Source: an uncultured Pelagibacteraceae bacterium
Lineage (GTDB): Bacteria > Pseudomonadota > Alphaproteobacteria > Pelagibacterales > Pelagibacteraceae
Assembly: GCA_902595465.1 (NCBI GenBank)
Contig: CACJQE010000002.1
Span: 1-64,000, forward strand
Direction: 5' to 3'
DNA: 64,000 bases
Shown here piece after piece: positions 1 through 9,697 of this stretch. Position numbers and translations under genes: made by a program. The stretch's first letter is position 1. Each line of letters starts with the position of its first letter. The notes under the pieces are model-generated. The model did not search any database and was not told the origin of the DNA. It saw only the letters and a program-made list of their open reading frames with translations.

Positions 1-2
1 TT

Positions 3-656
3 CAAATTGGATTTAACAGAAGATATGATCCAGGTCATAGCTCTCTAAAAAATAATTTAATAAAAGGCAAGATAGGAAAGCTAGAGAAAATTATTATTAC
101 TAGCAGAGATCCGGCTGCTCCATCTATAAAATATTTAAAAGCCTCAGGTGGTATTTTTAAAGATATGATGATCCATGATTTCGATCTAGCAAGGTATTAT
201 GCGGGTAAAGATGAATTTGTTTCTATATTTGCTACAGGGAGCAATATTTCTAATAAATACTTCAATAAACTTAAAGATTTCGAGCTTGCTACGGCAATTT
301 TGAAAACAAAAAATGGTGTTCAATGTATTATTAGTAATTCTAGACATTGTAGTTTTGGATACGATCAAAGAGTAGAACTTTTTGGAAGCAAAGGAATGAT
401 TATTTCTGATAATATCAAAGAAAATGAGATTAGTTTGTATTCTAATAAAAGTACGAATGCACGATCAAGCTTTAAACATTTTTTTATAGAAAGATACGAC
501 CAGGCATACAAAGAACAGTTAAATGATCTTGCTAAATTATTCAGATCAAATTTAAGACCTAAAAGTGGGTTTATTGATGGAAAGATTTCAATACAAATTG
601 CTGAGAGTGCTATCCGGTCATTAAAATCAAAAAAGTTTGAAAAAATAAAATATTAA
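3..656 (+). CDS. iolG: Inositol 2-dehydrogenase / Gfo-Idh-MocA family oxidoreductase, 5' truncated by window edge
   Basis: The frame is open from base 3 (QIGFNRRYDPGHSSLKNN...ITSRDPAAPSIKYLKASGGIFKDMMIHDFDLARYY), which carries IolG family motifs; the ORF track only starts at the internal Met at 165. Confidence 0.85.
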   Translation, partial: QIGFNRRYDPGHSSLKNNLIKGKIGKLEKIIITSRDPAAPSIKYLKASGGIFKDMMIHDFDLARYYAGKDEFVSIFATGSNISNKYFNKLKDFELATAILKTKNGVQCIISNSRHCSFGYDQRVELFGSKGMIISDNIKENEISLYSNKSTNARSSFKHFFIERYDQAYKEQLNDLAKLFRSNLRPKSGFIDGKISIQIAESAIRSLKSKKFEKIKY

Positions 657-667
657 AAATCAACTTT

Positions 668-690
668 AGGTTGAATACAACCTGCTTCTT
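668..690 (+). terminator. Possible terminator-like hairpin after iolG
   Basis: AGGTTG-AATA-CAACCT stem-loop (668-683) followed by the T-rich stretch gcttctt; the stem is short. Confidence 0.35.
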
Positions 691-761
691 TACAATCTAA
701 ATAAATTTATGTTAGCTTTAATGTTTAAAAGTTAACTTTTATTTAAGAGAGGAAATTAAAA

Positions 762-1685
762 ATGAAAACAATAAAGAACTTTATATTAGCTGTTGCTGCA
801 TGGGCAATGATGTCTGTATCAGCATTAGCAACTGATATAATTGTTGTTTCACATGGACAAGCTAATGACCCTTTTTGGTCGGTAGCTAAAAATGGAGTTG
901 ATGCTGCTTGTAAAGATATGGGAGTATCTTGCAAATACACTGCACCTGGAACTTTTGACATGGTTGAAATGGCAAAACTAATTGATAATGCTGTATCACA
1001 AAAACCAAAAGGTATTGTAATTACTTTACCTGATGCAGCTGCATTAGGAAAATCTGTTAAAGCAGCAATAGCTGCCGGTATACCAGTGGTCTCTATGAAC
1101 TCTGGTTCGGATGACTATGCATCATTAGGAATTAGTGCACACGTAGGTCAAACTGAATTTGAAGCTGGCGTTGGTGGTGGACAAAAAATGAAGGCTGCTG
1201 GAGGAAAAAAAGCTTTATGCGTTAACCACGAAGTTGGAAACGTAGCGCTTGATAGAAGATGTGCAGGTTTCAAAAAAGGTTTTGGTGGATCTGTTGATAT
1301 TCTTGGAACATCAAATGACCCAACTGAAATTCAAAAGGCTGTTGCTGCAAAATTAGGTGGTGGATATGACACTATTCTAACTTTAGGAGCTGGTTTATCT
1401 GGTGAAGCAGCACTAAAAGCTTTAGAAGCTGCTGGTAAAGTTGGAAATGTTAAATTAGGAACATTTGATATGTCACCTAATATGTTGAAAGCTGCTGCTG
1501 CAGGTAAAGTAGAGTTTTTAATAGACCAACAACAATATCTACAAGGTTATTTGCCTATAGCTATTTTTGCTCAATACATGAGATGGGGAACAATGCCCGC
1601 AGGTGTAGTTATGACTGGACCTGGATTTGTTACTCCTGATAATGCTGCTAAAGTAATTAAATGGGCAGCTCAAGGTTATAGATAA
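762..1685 (+). CDS. Sugar/polyol ABC transporter periplasmic substrate-binding protein
   Basis: Signal peptide and periplasmic-binding-protein fold motifs (VVSHGQANDPFWSVAKNGVDAACKDMGV; GIVITLPDAAAL); GAGAGG ribosome-binding site upstream. Confidence 0.9.
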   Translation: MKTIKNFILAVAAWAMMSVSALATDIIVVSHGQANDPFWSVAKNGVDAACKDMGVSCKYTAPGTFDMVEMAKLIDNAVSQKPKGIVITLPDAAALGKSVKAAIAAGIPVVSMNSGSDDYASLGISAHVGQTEFEAGVGGGQKMKAAGGKKALCVNHEVGNVALDRRCAGFKKGFGGSVDILGTSNDPTEIQKAVAAKLGGGYDTILTLGAGLSGEAALKALEAAGKVGNVKLGTFDMSPNMLKAAAAGKVEFLIDQQQYLQGYLPIAIFAQYMRWGTMPAGVVMTGPGFVTPDNAAKVIKWAAQGYR

Positions 1686-1696
1686 AATCTATATTT

Positions 1697-1731
1697 AAGG
1701 CCTGACTAAATTTTTTGGTCAGGCCTTTTTT
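1697..1731 (+). terminator. Intrinsic terminator/attenuator between binding-protein and permease genes
   Basis: Perfect 10-bp stem AAGGCCTGAC (1697-1706) / GTCAGGCCTT (1718-1727) followed by a T run. Confidence 0.85.
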
Positions 1732-1741
1732 CAAAATTTAA

Positions 1742-2869
1742 ATGTCATTAAAATCAAAAAGTATTTCATCGAAAAGTAATCTTAATGAAGACGAACGTCT
1801 AAAAAAAATATCACCACTAAGAGTTTTATTGAATAGGCCTGAGCTGGGTGCATTAGGTGGCTCAATACTTGTATTTATATTTTTTGGAATTATAGCTGGC
1901 GATACTGGTATGTTTAGCGCCTATGGAATGCTTAATTTCCTCGATGTTTCAGCTAATTTGGGAATTATAGCAATAGCAGCAGCAATGTTAATGATTGGCG
2001 GTGAATTTGATTTGTCAATTGGATCAATGATTGGCTTTGCTGGAATTTGTATAGCAATTCCTGCAATTTATTGGGGTTGGCCATTATGGATGAGTATAGT
2101 TTTTGCTTTCGCTATGGCAGTATTGGTTGGATACTTTAATGGCATAATGGTTGTCAAAACCGGTTTGCCGTCTTTTATTGTAACACTTGCAATGCTTTTT
2201 ATTTTAAGAGGTTTGACATTAGCAATAACAAGATTGATTACTGGTAGAACTCAAGTTCCAGGACTAAGAGTATTAATTGAAGATGATCCATTAGCATGGC
2301 TATTTGCTACAGATACTTTTAAATGGCTTTTTACTTGGTTGGGATCATTAAAATTGATTGAACTAAGAACTGATGGAACTCCTCTTGCAACTGGAATACC
2401 TCCATCAGTTATTTGGTTTATTGCATTAACATTGTTTGCAACATGGATATTGATGAAAACAAGATACGGTAATTGGATCTTTGCATCTGGAGGCGATAAG
2501 GTTGGAGCAACAAATGTGGGTGTGCCTGTTGGAAGGGTAAAAATAAGTCTATTTATCGGTACGGCAGTCGCTTCTACTATTTTTGCTTGTATTCAGGTAT
2601 TAGATGCGGGTTCAGCAGATACTATGAGAGGTACTTTAAAAGAACTAGAAGCTATTGCGGCTGCTGTTGTTGGTGGTTGTCTCTTAACAGGTGGATATGG
2701 ATCTGCAATAGGTGCAGCTTTTGGTGCAATTATATTTGGGACTGTATCTATGGGAATATTTTATACAGATGTTGACACTGATTGGTTTAAAGTTTTCTTA
2801 GGAGCAATGATGTTGATAGCTGTAGTGTTTAATAACTATATCAGAAAGAAAGTGACTGAGAGTAAATAA
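1742..2869 (+). CDS. Sugar/polyol ABC transporter permease (RbsC/BPD_transp_2 family)
   Basis: Multi-spanning protein with [16 protein letters not shown] and [25 protein letters not shown] motifs typical of ribose/inositol-type permeases. Confidence 0.9.
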   Translation: MSLKSKSISSKSNLNEDERLKKISPLRVLLNRPELGALGGSILVFIFFGIIAGDTGMFSAYGMLNFLDVSANLGIIAIAAAMLMIGGEFDLSIGSMIGFAGICIAIPAIYWGWPLWMSIVFAFAMAVLVGYFNGIMVVKTGLPSFIVTLAMLFILRGLTLAITRLITGRTQVPGLRVLIEDDPLAWLFATDTFKWLFTWLGSLKLIELRTDGTPLATGIPPSVIWFIALTLFATWILMKTRYGNWIFASGGDKVGATNVGVPVGRVKISLFIGTAVASTIFACIQVLDAGSADTMRGTLKELEAIAAAVVGGCLLTGGYGSAIGAAFGAIIFGTVSMGIFYTDVDTDWFKVFLGAMMLIAVVFNNYIRKKVTESK

Positions 2870-3666
2870 TGTCTGACTATCTCGTTCAATTTAATAATAT
2901 TAGTAAGTTTTTTGGGAAGGTAATAGCGCTCAAAGATGTCACTATGAGATTAAAAAAAGGTGAGATCATGTGTTTGCTTGGAGATAATGGAGCAGGAAAG
3001 TCGACTTTAATTAAAACTTTAGCAGGTGTTCATAAGCCTGATGAAGGAGAAATTATATTTGAAGATAATAAAATTGTTTTTGACTCACCTAAAGATGCTT
3101 TAGATATTGGTATAGGAACAGTTTATCAAGATCTAGCATTAGTTCCTTTAATGAGTGTTACTAGAAATTTTTTTATGGGAAGAGAGCCTCAAAAAGGTAT
3201 TCCTTTCCTTAAAACTTTTGATGTGGAGAAAGCAAATAAGATAGCAGCAGATAGAATGGGACAGATAGGAATCGATGTTAGAGACCCATCTCAGGCAGTT
3301 GGAACTATGTCCGGTGGTGAAAGACAATGCCTAGCAATATCACGAGCTATATATTTTGGAGCAAAAGTTTTAGTTTTAGATGAACCAACTTCTGCTTTAG
3401 GAGTTCATCAAGCATCAATGGTATTAAAATATATTGTAAAGGCCGCGTCTGAGGGATTGGCTGTAATTTTAATTACTCATAATGTACATCATGCTTACCC
3501 TGTTGGTAATAGTTTCACTGTACTTAACCGAGGAAAAAGCATGGGAACATTCCAAAAAAAAGATATTTCTAGAGAAAAACTTCTTAGTATGATGGCTGGT
3601 GGTGAAGAATTAGACAAACTTGAAGTCGAACTTCAAGAAATGGATAGAATTCACAACAAAAATTAG
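2869..3666 (+). CDS. Sugar/polyol ABC transporter ATP-binding protein
   Basis: Walker [10 protein letters not shown], signature MSGGERQ, Walker [13 protein letters not shown]; start overlaps the permease stop. Confidence 0.93.
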   Translation: MSDYLVQFNNISKFFGKVIALKDVTMRLKKGEIMCLLGDNGAGKSTLIKTLAGVHKPDEGEIIFEDNKIVFDSPKDALDIGIGTVYQDLALVPLMSVTRNFFMGREPQKGIPFLKTFDVEKANKIAADRMGQIGIDVRDPSQAVGTMSGGERQCLAISRAIYFGAKVLVLDEPTSALGVHQASMVLKYIVKAASEGLAVILITHNVHHAYPVGNSFTVLNRGKSMGTFQKKDISREKLLSMMAGGEELDKLEVELQEMDRIHNKN

Positions 3667-3689
3667 ATATTACGCCATATATCTTTACC

Positions 3690-4550
3690 ATGACAAAATC
3701 ATTTCCTTTGCTCTTTATATTATTATGGTCATCGGCATTCATATCTGGAAAAGAAATTGTTCAAAATGCTTCTCCATTTGCAGCTTTAGCATTTAGATTT
3801 GGGATTGTAACAATTGGTTTTCTCGTATTTGCTTATTTCAGTAATGATAAAATTTTTGGAAAATTAAAAAATATTATTGAAAGTCTTTCAACAGGTATTT
3901 TATTTCATGGGATTTATTTAGGTGGATGTTGGTATGCATTTTCAATTGGGATGCCAGCTGCAATTGTAGCTTTAATAGTTACACTTCAACCAATTTTAAC
4001 AAATATTTTATCTGGTCCAATTTTTGGAGAAAAAATATCTTGGAAACAGTGGGTGGGTATCAGTTTAGGTTTCATTGGTTCTGTAACTGTGTTAGGTATA
4101 GATTTTGGAAAAGAAATTCCTCCTTTAGGATTGTTAGCGACAGTCTTAGCTTTATTTGCAATAACAGCTGGAACATTGTGGCAAAAAAAATTGAGTGGAA
4201 ATTTAGCTTTGTCAGTTAATAATGCGTATCAAGCAGTTGGTGGTTGCCTTTTTAATCTATTATTAATGTTTATATTTGAAAATGCTTACATAAATTTTAC
4301 AACTAGTTTTATATTGGGTATGTCTCATCAAATTATATTAGTTTCATTTGGAGCTTTTACTATTCTTATGTTTTTAATCAAAAGGGGTACTGTGGGCAAA
4401 ACTACTACTTTATTTTTTTTAGTACCTCCTACTTCAGCAGTGATGGCATGGATATTTTTAAATGAACAATTAACATTTACTGACATAATTGGTTTTTTAA
4501 TAACAACCGTTGGAGTATTTATAGCTACAAGGGATAAAAAAAATGGATAA
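3690..4550 (+). CDS. DMT/EamA family transporter
   Basis: Ten-TM drug/metabolite transporter pattern (LLWSSAFISGKEIV...LNEQLTFTDIIGFLITTVGVFIATR). Confidence 0.85.
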   Translation: MTKSFPLLFILLWSSAFISGKEIVQNASPFAALAFRFGIVTIGFLVFAYFSNDKIFGKLKNIIESLSTGILFHGIYLGGCWYAFSIGMPAAIVALIVTLQPILTNILSGPIFGEKISWKQWVGISLGFIGSVTVLGIDFGKEIPPLGLLATVLALFAITAGTLWQKKLSGNLALSVNNAYQAVGGCLFNLLLMFIFENAYINFTTSFILGMSHQIILVSFGAFTILMFLIKRGTVGKTTTLFFLVPPTSAVMAWIFLNEQLTFTDIIGFLITTVGVFIATRDKKNG

Positions 4551-5460
4551 CAATTTTTTCAAAAAAATAAGAATTTTAGATGGTGGTATGGGTCAATTAT
4601 TACTTGAAAAAGGAATGGTATCTATGGGGACTTTATGGTCTGCTAGCGCTTTATTGGATGAAAAATATCATCAAATGTTAGTTGATACTCATCTATCATA
4701 TATCAACGCAGGCTCAGATGTTATAGTTACAAACACTTTTAGTTGTAGAAAATTTAGATTAATAGAAAATAAAGTTGGTGATGAATTCAAAAAATTAAAT
4801 GAAATTGCATGTAAACTTGCAATAAAAGCTAAAGATTTATCAAAGAAAAATATATTGGTAGCTGGATCAATTCCAAGCCAAAGAGACACTTATATAACTG
4901 ATGATCGCGATATCAAATTAATAGAGGAAGATATGTTTGAGCAAGCTAATATTTTAAGTGAATTTACTGATTTTTTATACTTAGATGTTATTAGCAGCAC
5001 TAATGAAGTTAAAGCCGCTCTTAATATATCTAAAAAATTAAACAAAAAAGTTTTAATTGGAATACATTTAAAAAAAAATGGTGACCTACCCTCGAAAGAA
5101 AAAATTGAACAATTAATTGAAATTATTCAAGATGAAAATACACTTGGTATAGTTTGTGCATGTGTTTCTCCAGAAATATCATTATCTGTATTGGATAAAT
5201 TTTTAAATTGTAAAGTTCCATTTGGATTTAAAATAAATTTGTGGGGAGTTGATGAACCAGGCCCAATACAGACATTTAATACAGCAAGACCTAATGAAAT
5301 TGGACTAAATCCTAATCAATCTTTAGGAAAAAGAGATAATTTTGATGCAAATGAATTTTATAATTTATCAAAAAAATTTATAGAAGGCGGGGCAACAATT
5401 TTAGGTGGATGTTGTGAGACAAAACCAGAGCATATTAGCTCCATATCTTCACTTAAATAA
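4543..5460 (+). CDS. Homocysteine S-methyltransferase family protein
   Basis: N-terminal ILDGGMGQLLLEKG, VTNTFSC, and Zn-binding GGATILGGCCET motifs. Confidence 0.88.
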   Translation: MDNNFFKKIRILDGGMGQLLLEKGMVSMGTLWSASALLDEKYHQMLVDTHLSYINAGSDVIVTNTFSCRKFRLIENKVGDEFKKLNEIACKLAIKAKDLSKKNILVAGSIPSQRDTYITDDRDIKLIEEDMFEQANILSEFTDFLYLDVISSTNEVKAALNISKKLNKKVLIGIHLKKNGDLPSKEKIEQLIEIIQDENTLGIVCACVSPEISLSVLDKFLNCKVPFGFKINLWGVDEPGPIQTFNTARPNEIGLNPNQSLGKRDNFDANEFYNLSKKFIEGGATILGGCCETKPEHISSISSLK

Positions 5461-6340
5461 TAATTTTTGTATCAGCTTTTCTGACAAAATAAATTCCTAC
5501 AACTACAGCTAATAAAGATATTAATACCTTGTAAGTTATTAATTCACTTAAAAATATATAGCCTAAAATAATTCCAAAGATTGGGATTAAGTATGAGACT
5601 TGAGATTGAAAAATTAAACCATTCTTTTTCAAAATTTTAAACCTTAAAAGCCACGCAACTCCTGTTGGCACTATACCAAGATAAATTACTGACATAGTTG
5701 AATTTAATGATGGAGTATTTTCCCAAGGAGTTTCTAATAAACACATCAAAGGAAATAAAATCAGAGTTGCCCAAATTAATATTGATCCAGTAACGTTTTC
5801 ATTTTTTTTCTTACTAATTTTAAGTGTTAAAACTCCACCTATTACATAACATGTTGATCCTACTAAAATTAATATTGCTGAAAGAAAATTATTTTCATCG
5901 ATTAAAATATTATCAGAAAATAAATAAACAATTCCTGCAAATCCTATTAATATTCCTATAGTTTTGGCAAAATTAAATTTTTCATTTTTTGTATAAAAGT
6001 GACCTAATATGGTAGAGCTCAAAGGAGTAGTGGACATCAAAATTGCTGCCAAATTACTTTGCACTGATTTTACCCCATAAGCAATTAAAAAGAATGGTAT
6101 AACTAAATTGATTAGTCCTATTAACATGAACCAATGCCAATCTTTTGAAAATGCTTCAATTACTATTTTTTTATAAAAACATAAAATTAATACTGGCATA
6201 GATCCAAAAAATACTCTCAAAAAAGCGATTGTCATTGGACCGAAAGATTCTGTTGCAATTTTTATATTAAAAAAAGCAGATGCCCAAATTATTGATAGTA
6301 ATGTTAATAAAATATAATCTGTTAAATTAGCTTGCTTCAT
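5453..6340 (-). CDS. DMT/EamA family transporter
   Basis: EamA pattern (LLSIIWASAFFNIKIATESFGPMTIAFLRVFF...IFGIILGYIFLSE). Confidence 0.85.
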   Translation of the reverse strand: MKQANLTDYILLTLLSIIWASAFFNIKIATESFGPMTIAFLRVFFGSMPVLILCFYKKIVIEAFSKDWHWFMLIGLINLVIPFFLIAYGVKSVQSNLAAILMSTTPLSSTILGHFYTKNEKFNFAKTIGILIGFAGIVYLFSDNILIDENNFLSAILILVGSTCYVIGGVLTLKISKKKNENVTGSILIWATLILFPLMCLLETPWENTPSLNSTMSVIYLGIVPTGVAWLLRFKILKKNGLIFQSQVSYLIPIFGIILGYIFLSELITYKVLISLLAVVVGIYFVRKADTKIII

Positions 6341-6822
6341 TCTGTAATATCTTTCACATCACCTTTTGTAATTTGAATTAATTTTTCATAATTGATCTTA
6401 AAAATCGCATTAGGATGACCAGCCGCAGCAAAAATATCTGTAAACCTACTTAAAGAATTATCTATAAATATTTGAATTTTATTTATATGACCTATAGGAG
6501 ATACACCCCCAATTGTATATCCTGTTTGAGATTTAACCTCGTCAGCAGAAGCCATTCTTACATTTTTTTTTTCAGAAATTTTTTTTAATTTATTTAACGA
6601 ACATCTTTTGTCACCAGAAACTAAACAAAGTAAAAAATCATTTTCTATCTTAATAAGCAGACTTTTAACAATTGCTCCTACTTCACAATTTAATGAATTT
6701 GCTGCATCCAATGCTGTTTTTGCTGAGTTTTCTAATTCAACAACTGATAGATTTTCATCAAACTCTTTAAGACACTTCTCAGCTCTTTTAACTGGTTCTT
6801 TATTTAATAAAGTCATATTCAA
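6337..6822 (-). CDS. YbaK/EbsC-type aminoacyl-tRNA deacylase family protein
   Basis: YbaK domain signature (VGAIVKSLLIK...VSGDKR...GYTIGGVSPIGH...FAAAGHPNAIF). Confidence 0.85.
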   Translation of the reverse strand: MNMTLLNKEPVKRAEKCLKEFDENLSVVELENSAKTALDAANSLNCEVGAIVKSLLIKIENDFLLCLVSGDKRCSLNKLKKISEKKNVRMASADEVKSQTGYTIGGVSPIGHINKIQIFIDNSLSRFTDIFAAAGHPNAIFKINYEKLIQITKGDVKDITE

Positions 6823-6961
6823 CTTATGATTGATAAAAAAGCACTGAAATTATTGGCATAATTATATGTTTAAATTGCATAGGTGATATCCTCATTATAT
6901 GTATTCTTTATTATAACAATATTGGTAATTAACCCAGATATTTAATTCTACAGGAGATAAT

Positions 6962-8368
6962 ATGAGCGCAAGCAAAGTTCTAAAAATGATGAAAGACAAG
7001 CAAATTGAGTTTGTCGATTTAAGATTTACAGACCCAAGAGGTAAATTACAGCACTTAACTATGGATGCATCGGTAGTTGATGGGGACATGTTAACAGATG
7101 GTGTATTTTTTGATGGATCGTCTATTGCTGGATGGAAGGCAATAAATGAGTCTGACATGATATTAAAGCCAGATTTAAACAGACAAATAATTGATCCTTT
7201 TACATCTCATAATACTCTTGTTTTATTTTGCGATATTTTAGATGCAATTAAAAGAAATCCTTATGAAAGAGATCCAAGAGGGATAGCGAAGAAAGCTGAA
7301 GCTTATTTAAAGAAGACTGGTATAGGTGATAAAGCTTACTTTGGTCCTGAACCAGAATTTTTTGTTTTTGATGACGTTAAAATTAAAAACGATATGAACG
7401 AAACAAGTTTTTCAATAGATAGTACTGAAGGTCCATATAATTCAGGAAAAAATTATGAAAACGGAAATATGGGTCATAGACCTGGAGTTAAAGGTGGATA
7501 TTTTCCAGTCCCTCCAGTGGATAGTGCTCAGGATATAAGAGGCGAATACCTTAAAGGTTTAAGAGACGTAGGTATCACAGTTGAAAAACATCACCATGAA
7601 GTTGCTCCAAGTCAGCATGAACTTGGAATGCTTTTTGGTACATTGGTTGATCAAGCAGATAATGTTCAATTATACAAATATGTAGTTCAAATGGTTTCAC
7701 ATTCATTTGGTAAAACTGCTACGTTTATGCCTAAACCTGTAAAAGGTGATAATGGATCAGGGATGCACGTTCACCAATCAGTTTGGAAAGGAAAAACTCC
7801 AGTTTTTTCTGGAAATAAATATTCAGGTTTGTCACAAACTGCGCTTTATTATATTGGTGGAATACTTAAACATGCCAAGGCGATTAATGCATTTTCAAAT
7901 GCTACAACAAATAGTTACAAAAGATTAATTCCAGGTTTTGAGGCTCCGGTATTACTTGCTTATTCTGCTAGAAACAGATCAGCTTCTTGTAGGATTCCGA
8001 TAACTTTAAGCAAAAGAGGTGCAAGATGTGAAATTAGATTCCCAGACGCTTCTGGTAATCCATATTTAACATTTGCATCTATGTTAATGGCTGGAATTGA
8101 CGGTATCAAAAATAAAATTGATCCAGGCAAATCCTTTGATAAAGATCTTTACGCTTTATCAGAGAAGGAAGTTAAAAAAGTTCCAACTGTTTGCGGATCA
8201 TTAAGAGAAGCAATGGAAAGCTTAGATAAAGATAGAAAGTTTTTAACTCAAGGCGGAGTATTTACTGACGATCAAATTGACGCTTATATTGCTCTTAAAT
8301 TTGAGGAGATACACAATTTTGAACATACACCTCATCCTATTGAGTTTGATATGTACTATAGTTGTTAA
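6962..8368 (+). CDS. glnA: Type I glutamine synthetase
   Basis: Full-length 468 aa with canonical motifs (FFDGSSIAGWKAINESDM; GPEPEFFVFD; NGSGMHVHQSVW; NRSASCRIP). Confidence 0.97.
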   Translation: MSASKVLKMMKDKQIEFVDLRFTDPRGKLQHLTMDASVVDGDMLTDGVFFDGSSIAGWKAINESDMILKPDLNRQIIDPFTSHNTLVLFCDILDAIKRNPYERDPRGIAKKAEAYLKKTGIGDKAYFGPEPEFFVFDDVKIKNDMNETSFSIDSTEGPYNSGKNYENGNMGHRPGVKGGYFPVPPVDSAQDIRGEYLKGLRDVGITVEKHHHEVAPSQHELGMLFGTLVDQADNVQLYKYVVQMVSHSFGKTATFMPKPVKGDNGSGMHVHQSVWKGKTPVFSGNKYSGLSQTALYYIGGILKHAKAINAFSNATTNSYKRLIPGFEAPVLLAYSARNRSASCRIPITLSKRGARCEIRFPDASGNPYLTFASMLMAGIDGIKNKIDPGKSFDKDLYALSEKEVKKVPTVCGSLREAMESLDKDRKFLTQGGVFTDDQIDAYIALKFEEIHNFEHTPHPIEFDMYYSC

Positions 8369-8394
8369 ATAGCTTTTTTACTTTTTAGCTATTT
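8367..8394. terminator. Bidirectional terminator-like hairpin between glnA and the convergent small ORF
   Basis: AAATAGCT (8367-8374) / AGCTATTT (8387-8394) with T/A-rich loop and flanks; the 3' arm is followed by a T-rich tract. Confidence 0.5.
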
Positions 8395-8578
8395 TATTTT
8401 TTCCTAAACCTTTTTTAACCACGTAGTGGAGGGTGCCATGTGCGCCCGCTTCTACTGGTTTGATTAAACTTCTGAATAAAGATTTTCTTTTTTGGATTTT
8501 AACTTTAGAGTTAATTAGGTTTTTATGCTCAAAAGTGTTCATACCAATGATTCTATCATAGATATGCAATAAACGCAA
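8378..8578 (-). CDS. Small basic hypothetical protein (66 aa, or 54 aa from internal MNTFEHKN) or a structured RNA (see findings)
   Basis: Open frame only; no recognised family. A plausible promoter lies upstream (TTGCGT-17-TAGAAT on the minus strand). Confidence 0.4.
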   Translation of the reverse strand: MRLLHIYDRIIGMNTFEHKNLINSKVKIQKRKSLFRSLIKPVEAGAHGTLHYVVKKGLGKNKIAKK

Positions 8579-8601
8579 TGCTGATATGCGTATATTAGAT
8601 A

Positions 8602-8937
8602 CTATATTTTAAAGGACTCTCCACATCCACATCTCTCTGTTTCATTCGGGTTATTGAATACAAATTGTGAAGAAAATTTTTCTTTTTTAAAATCCATTTC
8701 TGTTCCAAGCAAATACATTACCGCTGCAGAGTCTATGAAGACTTTCACACCCTTGTCTTCTACTACTTCGTCGTTTGGGTTTGCTACTTTTGTATACTCC
8801 ATAACATAAGACATCCCTGCGCATCCGCCTGACTTAACACCAACTCTAACTCCTAAAGAGTCTTTTTCAGCGTTAGACATAATTTCTTTTATTCTTTGAG
8901 CTGCGTTATCGCTTAATGTTATAATTTGTTTTGTCAT
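8602..8937 (-). CDS. sufA: A-type iron-sulfur carrier (IscA/SufA/ErpA family)
   Basis: HesB/IscA motifs: VGVKSGGCAGMSYVMEY and C-terminal CGCGESF. Confidence 0.92.
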   Translation of the reverse strand: MTKQIITLSDNAAQRIKEIMSNAEKDSLGVRVGVKSGGCAGMSYVMEYTKVANPNDEVVEDKGVKVFIDSAAVMYLLGTEMDFKKEKFSSQFVFNNPNETERCGCGESFKI

Positions 8938-9236
8938 AAATTTAATTCAAGTTTTGCAGCTTCAGACATCATTGATTTATCCCATGGCGGTTCCCAGACT
9001 AAATCAAGATCTACTTTTGAAACTTCTTTAATTTCTAATATACTGTCTTTAACTTCTTTAGGCAAACTTTCAGCTACTGGACAATTTGGTGTAGTTAAAG
9101 TCATTTTAACCTTAACTTCAGAATTATTTACTATAATATCATATATCAATCCTAATTCATATATATTAACAGGTATCTCTGGATCATAAATTTTTTTTAT
9201 TTCAGCAATTACTTTTTCTTTAAGATCCATTTTCAT
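8934..9236 (-). CDS. sufT: SufT/MIP18 (DUF59) family Fe-S assembly protein
   Basis: IYDPEIPVNIYELGLIYDI and TLTTPNCPVAESLP motifs; located in the suf operon. Confidence 0.9.
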   Translation of the reverse strand: MKMDLKEKVIAEIKKIYDPEIPVNIYELGLIYDIIVNNSEVKVKMTLTTPNCPVAESLPKEVKDSILEIKEVSKVDLDLVWEPPWDKSMMSEAAKLELNL

Positions 9237-9697
9237 TCCTCTGTTTTTACAATTTGATCTGAATTATCTAATGCTGATGTAAGAGTATGCCAAGACAAGG
9301 TTGCACACTTTACTCTCATAGGATATTGTTTTACACCCGATAAACTCATCAATTTAGTTTTTTCATCATCTTTTAAAATATTAGTTTCTAAAGAGTCTTT
9401 TTCTTTTATCATTCCTAAAAAATCAGTTATAATTTCTTTTACCTCTTTCTCTTCTTTGCCTCGAACCATATCAGTCATAATTGATGCTGATGCCATTGAG
9501 ATAGCGCAGCCATGCCCTTCAAATGCAATATCTTCAACTTTTTTATTTTCATTTAATCTGAGATAAACATGAACGTTATCACCACATAAAGGATTATTTC
9601 CCTTTGCATCTTTATTATAATTATCAAACTTTCCTAGATTCCTTGGATTTTTTCCATGGTCTAATATTATTTCTTGATATAAATCTTTTAAGTCCAT
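9233..9697 (-). CDS. sufU: SufU/IscU-like Fe-S scaffold or sulfurtransferase
   Basis: LYQEIILDHGKNPRN, NPLCGDNV, FEGHGCAISMASASIM and RVKCATLSW motifs. Confidence 0.93.
   Translation of the reverse strand: MDLKDLYQEIILDHGKNPRNLGKFDNYNKDAKGNNPLCGDNVHVYLRLNENKKVEDIAFEGHGCAISMASASIMTDMVRGKEEKEVKEIITDFLGMIKEKDSLETNILKDDEKTKLMSLSGVKQYPMRVKCATLSWHTLTSALDNSDQIVKTEE

Noticed and set aside
2587-2775. 62-aa ORF inside the permease gene
   Set aside because: Shadow frame within a well-supported CDS, with Cys/Trp-rich low-plausibility sequence and no own signals.
6823-6961. Sigma-54 promoter or glutamine-type riboswitch ahead of glnA
   Set aside because: TGGCAT...TTGCA elements are present but at the wrong spacing for sigma-54, and no convincing riboswitch fold was visible.
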